Virus record (IMG/VR): IMGVR_UViG_3300042867_000389
Coordinates: 1 to 35,162 of that record
From: a virus
DNA length: 35,162 nucleotides
Reading direction: 5' to 3' (one strand)
Shown here: positions 33,498 to 35,162 of the stretch, piece after piece
How the letters are laid out: the number at the start of each line of letters is the position of its first letter
How positions within the stretch are numbered: position 1 is the stretch's first letter
The notes under the pieces: model-generated
What the model saw: the letters and a program-made list of their open reading frames with translations, nothing else
What the model was told of the DNA's origin: nothing
Database searches by the model: none
Program-made: the position numbers and the translations under genes

Positions 33498-33647
33498 TTA
33501 CCAATGTCTCCTATCATTATAGGACTTGCGGTCCCATTCACGCTGAAGCCATTCTAAGTGAGCCTGATCTGTAGCCTGACAAAGATAATCATACATGCGA
33601 TCTTGCTCACTCTTGCGAGTGAATATTTTCTTCAGTGTTCTTATCAT
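33498..33647 (-). CDS. DUF3563-like small protein, 49 residues
   Basis: MIRTLKKIFTRKSEQDRMYD then YLCQATDQAHLEWLQREWDR resembles the DUF3563 pattern (KSEQDR...YL..A.D...LE...RE.DR) of short proteobacterial proteins. TAATG overlap with Hsp20. Function unknown. Confidence 0.72.
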   Translation of the reverse strand: MIRTLKKIFTRKSEQDRMYDYLCQATDQAHLEWLQREWDRKSYNDRRHW

Positions 33648-34183
33648 TACTTATCCGATCTGTCTTGTAGATATTCTTTAGTGGCATTGTTGCCAGATTC
33701 GGTAAGAAGTTCTTTCTTTGATTCAGTCTTAGGTTCTTCCCCAATGTTAATCTTCTTAGGCTTCTTATCTTCAGGAATGAAACGCTCAAGCCAAATCTTA
33801 AGCATACCGTTGATAAGATCAGCATTCTTGACTTCGACCGTATCAGCTAATTCAAATTGACGAGTGAATGCCCGTTCAGCAATACCTTTGAAGATGTAAT
33901 TATCATCTGTATCATTCGTATGAACGTTACCCTTGATGGTTAACTTTCCGTCTTGAAGCTCAAGTTCCAAATCTTGTCTACCGAAACCTGCAACAGCCAT
34001 TTCGATGACATACGTAGTATCACCAGTCTTCTTTATGTTGTATGGGGGATAGGCAGAAATCTTAGGAAGAGTTTCACTCATTTCCGCAAGACGCTTGAGA
34101 ATAGGTTCAAAACCTACTGTAGTGTTAAACTGCTTAGGAAAATCTGAAGCAAAAGAGAAGGGATCGAAAAATGACTTGTTCAT
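33647..34183 (-). CDS. Small heat-shock protein, Hsp20/alpha-crystallin family
   Basis: 178 residues. Alpha-crystallin domain from about 45 to 145: YNIKKTGDTTYVIEMAVAGF, LELELQDGKLTIKG, IAERAFTRQFELADTVEV and the NGMLKIWLERFIPE end. Holds unfolded proteins; in T4-like cyanophages Hsp20 is a regular member and often linked with virion assembly. GGAG precedes the ATG. Both a late box and a sigma70-like -35 lie upstream. Confidence 0.93.
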   Translation of the reverse strand: MNKSFFDPFSFASDFPKQFNTTVGFEPILKRLAEMSETLPKISAYPPYNIKKTGDTTYVIEMAVAGFGRQDLELELQDGKLTIKGNVHTNDTDDNYIFKGIAERAFTRQFELADTVEVKNADLINGMLKIWLERFIPEDKKPKKINIGEEPKTESKKELLTESGNNATKEYLQDRSDK

Positions 34184-34244
34184 ATGTTAACTCCATTTAT
34201 GCAAGTTAGTTGTTGTAGTCTTCCCATTAAGGCGAAGACATATC

Positions 34245-34276
34245 TATTTATAGCACGTTTTGGTTGGTGGTGTCAA
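34245..34276 (-). promoter_or_regulatory. Dual promoter: TTGACA plus TATAAATA
   Basis: TTGACA (34271-34276), 18 nt, TATAAATA (34245-34252), 62 nt before hsp20. The late box doubles as a -10 element. A GTCTTC/GAAGAC hairpin follows in the leader. Confidence 0.65.
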
Positions 34277-35162
34277 GTATTACTTTCAAGAATTGCAATT
34301 TTTTCATTCAATGTCTTTACGGCTTCAATGAGAACTCCGATAAGACCATTATAGTTTACCGTCTTCTTTCCATCTGTTGTTGATACCAATTCAGGGAACA
34401 CATCTTCGACATCTTGAGCGATAACACCTATCGATTCTAGATTTGTATTTTTCCATGTAAATTCTACACCGTTTAACATTTCTAATTTATTTAACGCACC
34501 ATTTACATTTTTGATATTGTACTTCATTGATCTGTCTGAACTTGAATTGAAGTTCGTTGCTGTAAGAGTTGCCGTACCTGGGTTAAATGTTAAGCTGCTA
34601 CTATTCACATACGTTGTGCTTAGGAAACCAGAAGATTGATCTGTAAACAAGACATTTCTGGCTGCGCTTGTAGAATCTGTAGTAATTGATGCAGAAGCGC
34701 CTGTCGTGCCTTGACTTGATATACCTTGTGGTCCTTGAGGCCCTAGTCCGCCTAATATACCTTGAGCACCTTGAAGTCCAATAGGACCCTGCAAACCTTG
34801 TGTGCCTTGAGCGCCATTGGCACCAACAACACCTTGAGAACCTAATACACCTTGTATACCTTGAGATCCTAATATACCTTGTAATCCTTGTGCACCAGTG
34901 GCACCAGTTGCACCTGTATTACCAGTATCACCTTTTATACCTTGTAATCCTTGTGCACCAGTGGCACCAGTTGCACCTGTATTACCAGTATCACCTTTTA
35001 TACCCTGAATACCTTGAGCGCCAGTAGCACCAGTTGCACCTGTATTACCAATATCACCTTTTATACCTTGTAATCCTTGTGCACCAGTGGCACCAGTTGC
35101 ACCTGTATTACCAGTATCACCTTTTATACCTTGTAATCCTTGTGCACCAGTGGCACCAGTTG
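34273..35162 (-). CDS. Collagen-like fibre protein with S74 intramolecular chaperone (N-terminus beyond window)
   Basis: Frame open to the right edge, 296 codons seen. The visible N-terminal part is Gly-X-Y repeats ([20 protein letters not shown]) for at least 120 residues, forming a collagen-type triple helix. A head region follows ([20 protein letters not shown]), then the Peptidase_S74 chaperone: [10 protein letters not shown] (Ser/Lys self-cleavage site), [26 protein letters not shown] and [20 protein letters not shown]. The domain helps trimerise fibres and is usually cut off. A tail or head appendage role is likely. Confidence 0.92.
   Translation of the reverse strand, partial: TGATGAQGLQGIKGDTGNTGATGATGAQGLQGIKGDIGNTGATGATGAQGIQGIKGDTGNTGATGATGAQGLQGIKGDTGNTGATGATGAQGLQGILGSQGIQGVLGSQGVVGANGAQGTQGLQGPIGLQGAQGILGGLGPQGPQGISSQGTTGASASITTDSTSAARNVLFTDQSSGFLSTTYVNSSSLTFNPGTATLTATNFNSSSDRSMKYNIKNVNGALNKLEMLNGVEFTWKNTNLESIGVIAQDVEDVFPELVSTTDGKKTVNYNGLIGVLIEAVKTLNEKIAILESNT
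34878..35162 (-). repeat. 63-bp tandem repeats in the collagen-like gene
   Basis: At least four to five copies with period 63 (marker GTAATCC at 34881, 34944, 35070, 35133; the 35007 copy is diverged), each coding seven Gly-X-Y triplets. The array continues beyond the window. Confidence 0.9.

Noticed and set aside
34878-35162. CRISPR array
   Set aside because: The 63-bp repeats are contiguous, without spacers, and keep a Gly-X-Y reading frame.
1-35162. Insertion sequences, transposases, homing endonucleases or introns
   Set aside because: No terminal inverted repeats with a transposase, no HNH or GIY-YIG motifs, and the polymerase, helicase and uvsX genes are uninterrupted.

Overview
The window is a continuous piece of a large, tailed-phage genome of the T4 superfamily (myovirus type). 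The evidence is a T4-like replication block on the minus strand: family B DNA polymerase (25033-27585), UvsX recombinase (23518-24570) and gp41-type helicase (21665-23056). There are also T4-type late promoter motifs (NATAAATA) and a collagen-like tail fibre or appendage protein with a C-terminal S74 chaperone domain at the right edge. Almost every gene is on the minus strand; the only convincing exception is a membrane coiled-coil gene at 14065-14454. The phage tRNA-His has no G-1 and carries A73, a combination described for alphaproteobacteria, so an alphaproteobacterial host is likely (inference).

Layout by coordinate. 1-7440: five late-type genes, including a 913-residue nucleotidyltransferase/metallopeptidase/P-loop kinase fusion, a HAD phosphatase and a protein with nucleic-acid-ligase-like motifs. 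7519-18329: a very unusual accessory region with 30 tRNA genes that encode CCA, one CCA-ended tRNA-like RNA, several strongly structured non-tRNA RNAs and about 20 interspersed proteins. Those proteins include L,D-transpeptidase, FlbD-like, RNase H-like, heme oxygenase-like, thermonuclease, an exported Gly/Asn repeat protein, a 2-oxoglutarate oxygenase, RlpA-like and a TylF-type methyltransferase. With tRNA-Gly(UCC) at 29694 there are 31 tRNAs, whose anticodons cover all 20 amino acids. 18342-21644: a string of small early-type genes, many linked by TAATG stop/start overlaps, driven by near-identical sigma70-like promoters. 21175-21400 is a noncoding segment with direct repeats and a GC-rich iteron-like array.

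21665-29667: replication and recombination genes plus conserved small phage genes. 29776-32361: a surface-glycan type locus (FkbM methyltransferase and two glycosyltransferases). 32424-34183: PstS phosphate-binding protein, a DUF3563-like small protein and an Hsp20 chaperone. 34273-35162: the C-terminal part of the collagen-like fibre with 63-bp tandem repeats.

Taken together the phage carries its own replication machinery, a decoding set for all amino acids, envelope-acting enzymes (L,D-transpeptidase, RlpA) and auxiliary metabolic genes (PstS, heme oxygenase-like, 2OG oxygenase). The most novel parts are the structured RNAs, the tRNAs whose structural class does not match their anticodon, and the late promoters placed 7-10 nt upstream of tRNA 5' ends. 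All functions are read from sequence motifs only; no searches were run.
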